From positions 1 through 8,068 of the forward strand of contig CALCJH010000012.1 in NCBI GenBank assembly GCA_937967775.1: a DNA stretch of 8,068 nt. The letters are read 5' to 3'. The notes beneath the pieces are model-generated. The model was given only the letters and a program-made list of their open reading frames with translations, did no database searches and was not told where the DNA came from. Shown piece after piece: positions 6,591 through 8,068 of the stretch; position 1 is the first letter of the stretch, and each line of letters opens with the position of its first letter. A program made the position numbers and the translations under genes. The stretch is from an uncultured bacterium (GTDB taxonomy: Bacteria; Armatimonadota; UBA5829; DSUL01).

Positions 6591-6594
6591 ACGT

Positions 6595-7404
6595 ATGCGG
6601 TTGCCGGACGACGTGGAGATCGGTGTCTTCGGCGGAACAGGCTTATATTCCCTGCTGGAAAACGCAGCCGAGCATCGGGTGGAGACTCCTTACGGTCCTC
6701 CCAGTGACTCCGTAATGGTGGGGGAGCTTGCCGGCCGGAAGGTGGCCTTCCTGCCCCGCCACGGCCGGCAGCACACCATTCCACCCCACGCCATCCCGTA
6801 TCTGGCGAATGTGTTTGCCTTCAAGAAGCTGGGCGTGTCGCGGATCATAGCGCCGTCCGCCTGCGGAAGCCTTCAGCCGGAGATCCATCCGGGAAGTTTC
6901 GTGGTCTCGGATCAGTTCGTGGACCGGACCCGGGGCCGTAAGGACACCTTCTACGATGGTCCCGTCGTTACCCACGTGAGCACCGCGCAGCCTTACTGTC
7001 CCGAGCTGCGCGAGCTTGCCTGTCAGGTGATCTCCGGTCTGGAGATCCCGCTCCACCGGCAGGGCACCTGTGTGGTGGTGCAGGGGCCGCGCTTCAGTAC
7101 CCGGGCGGAGAGCCGTTTCTTCACGGAGTGCGGCTGGCATACGGTTAATATGACACAGTACCCGGAGGTGGTTTTAGCCCGCGAGCTTGAGATGTGTTAC
7201 GTGAACATCTCGCTGGTCACCGACTACGACGCAGGGATCGTGGCGACGGACGGCAGCGGGCACGCGGTGACGACCGACGTAATGGCCGTGCTTCGGCAGA
7301 ACAGCCGGAACGTGCGGGAGGTGATCCGGGAGATGATCTCAAAGATGCCCCGCCAGCGCTCGTGCGGCTGTGGGAATGTGTTGGAGACCAGCAGGATTGA
7401 GTGA
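6595..7404 (+). CDS. mtnP: S-methyl-5'-thioadenosine phosphorylase
   Basis: The enzyme splits S-methyl-5'-thioadenosine (MTA) with phosphate into adenine and 5-methylthioribose 1-phosphate, the first step of methionine salvage. The 269-residue product belongs to the trimeric purine nucleoside phosphorylase/MTAP family. GVFGGTGLYSL (10-20) holds the phosphate-binding Thr15. PRHGRQHTIPPH (54-65) supplies Arg55 and His56. SACGSLQPEIHPG is at 88-100, QGPRFSTRAESRFF at 163-176, and NMTQYPE at 185-191. The Asp pair in VTDYDAG (Asp210 and Asp212) is the adenine-recognising form; guanine/hypoxanthine phosphorylases have Asn here. That supports MTAP over PNP or methylthioinosine phosphorylase. Near the C-terminus is a Cys-Gly-Cys (257-259), like the CXC of some thermophilic archaeal MTAPs. 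The ATG follows GGAGGAGGG, four bases after rnc. The stop overlaps the start of mtnA, which consumes its product. Confidence 0.92.
   Translation: MRLPDDVEIGVFGGTGLYSLLENAAEHRVETPYGPPSDSVMVGELAGRKVAFLPRHGRQHTIPPHAIPYLANVFAFKKLGVSRIIAPSACGSLQPEIHPGSFVVSDQFVDRTRGRKDTFYDGPVVTHVSTAQPYCPELRELACQVISGLEIPLHRQGTCVVVQGPRFSTRAESRFFTECGWHTVNMTQYPEVVLARELEMCYVNISLVTDYDAGIVATDGSGHAVTTDVMAVLRQNSRNVREVIREMISKMPRQRSCGCGNVLETSRIE
7383..7386 (+). promoter_or_regulatory. Shine-Dalgarno site deciding the mtnA start
   Basis: GGAG lies ten bases before TTG at 7397, within the last mtnP codons. It supports this TTG over the in-frame GTG at 7433, which would remove the conserved start of the protein before VEW. Confidence 0.5.
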
Positions 7405-8068
7405 GTCCCCGGATATCGCGCCTCTCCGAACGGTGGAGTGGGTGGACGGGCAACTGGCGCTGATAGACCAGACGCGCATTCCGCTCGCCCTAGAGTATGT
7501 CCGTCTCTCGACGCCGGAGGAAGTGGAGGCGGCCATCCGCACAATGGTGGTGCGGGGCGCTCCGGCCATAGGAGCTGCTGCCGCTTACGGTGTTGCTCTT
7601 GCTCTGCAACGCTGGTGCGGGCGGGATGCCTTCGAGCGCGATGTGCAACGCCTGCGGAATGCGCGCCCCACCGCCGTGAACCTGCGCTGGGCGGTGGACC
7701 GCGCAGCTTCCGCTGCGGCGCCCTGGCTGGACCGCGACGACCCCGCCGGGGCGCTGGAGGCAGTGCTTCGTGAGGCGCACGCCATTGCGCGGGAAGACGA
7801 AGAGGCAAACCGCTCCATTGCCCGTCACGGACTTCATCTCGTGCCGGAGGATTCCACCATCTTGACCCACTGCAACACGGGCGATCTGGCCACTGTGACG
7901 GGCGGGACGGCGCTGGGCATCATCCGGGAGGCCTTCCGGGCGGGCCGAAGGGTCCGCGTGTTCGCGGATGAAACACGTCCGCGCTTTCAGGGACTCAAGC
8001 TTACAGCGTGGGAACTGGGCCGGGCGGGTGTCCCGGTGACAGTCATCCCGGACGGGGCGGCGGCCAGC
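7397..8068 (+). CDS. mtnA: S-methyl-5-thioribose-1-phosphate isomerase (5' part, runs off the window)
   Basis: MtnA converts the aldose 5-methylthioribose 1-phosphate to the ketose 5-methylthioribulose 1-phosphate, the second step of methionine salvage. It is a relative of eukaryotic eIF2B regulatory subunits. The window holds 224 codons of an expected 340-350. LRTVEWVDGQLALIDQTRIP (10-29) is the family N-terminus. VRGAPAIGAAAAYG (52-65) is the substrate phosphate/Arg motif. PTAVNLRWAVDR is at 91-102. The catalytic Cys159 is in ILTHCNTGDLAT. DETRPRFQGLKLTAWEL (191-207) is another family block. The second catalytic residue, an Asp in VGADR, would lie beyond the edge. The last visible motif reads PDGAAAS where many homologues have DNMAA. 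The TTG start overlaps the mtnP stop by eight bases, so coupled translation is likely. The gene has no stop in the window. Confidence 0.92.
   Translation, partial: MSESPDIAPLRTVEWVDGQLALIDQTRIPLALEYVRLSTPEEVEAAIRTMVVRGAPAIGAAAAYGVALALQRWCGRDAFERDVQRLRNARPTAVNLRWAVDRAASAAAPWLDRDDPAGALEAVLREAHAIAREDEEANRSIARHGLHLVPEDSTILTHCNTGDLATVTGGTALGIIREAFRAGRRVRVFADETRPRFQGLKLTAWELGRAGVPVTVIPDGAAAS

Noticed and set aside
6560..6600. Riboswitch or separate promoter for the methionine salvage genes
   Set aside because: Only four bases separate rnc and mtnP, leaving no room for a SAM-type riboswitch, and no promoter-like boxes stand out at the end of rnc.
1..8068. Mobile element, CRISPR array, tRNA/rRNA gene or defence island
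   Set aside because: No direct-repeat arrays, terminal inverted repeats, transposase/integrase motifs or tRNA-like folds are seen; the genes form a coherent collinear housekeeping block.

Overview
This window is a G+C-rich bacterial chromosome segment (roughly two-thirds G+C by eye) packed with housekeeping genes, all on the + strand. The order is fabH, fabD, fabG, acpP, fabF, a class I aminotransferase, rnc, mtnP and the 5' part of mtnA. The lineage cannot be fixed from sequence alone. The gene order, the ACP type, frequent TTG/GTG starts, a Thermus-like aspartate aminotransferase and an actinobacterial/archaeal-like MTA phosphorylase suggest a deep-branching non-proteobacterial group. Armatimonadota or a related Terrabacteria lineage is a guess, not a demonstration.

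Layout. Positions 1-172 hold at most the last codons of an upstream gene, then a promoter-like extended -10 box and a small leader hairpin before fabH. Positions 173-4573 are a type II fatty acid synthesis cluster: FabH (initiation), FabD (malonyl loading onto ACP), FabG (ketoreduction), AcpP (carrier) and FabF (elongation condensing enzyme). Two hairpins lie between acpP and fabF, and a third lies between fabF and the aminotransferase. Positions 4662-5849 encode a PLP-dependent aspartate-type aminotransferase. Positions 5856-6590 encode RNase III, a common neighbour of acpP/fabF. Positions 6595-7404 encode an S-methyl-5'-thioadenosine phosphorylase. Its stop codon overlaps the start of mtnA (methylthioribose-1-phosphate isomerase), which runs off the window end at 8068.

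How the genes work together. FabD makes malonyl-ACP. FabH condenses it with an acyl-CoA primer, FabG reduces the 3-ketoacyl-ACP, and FabF carries out later condensations. The dehydratase, the enoyl reductase and acetyl-CoA carboxylase are not in this window. MtnP and MtnA are the first two steps of the methionine (MTA) salvage pathway. RNase III processes structured RNA. Gaps are short and most genes have clear Shine-Dalgarno sequences, so one operon or a few overlapping transcription units is likely. The acpP-fabF gap, with a strong nested hairpin, is the best candidate for an internal expression break.

I see no mobile element, CRISPR array, tRNA, rRNA or defence system, and no convincing new biological system. 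The points worth a second look are modest: an insertion in the FabG nucleotide-binding loop together with an NADH-type Asp, three intergenic hairpins, a C-terminal tail on FabH, and the physical linkage of fatty acid synthesis, an aminotransferase and methionine salvage.
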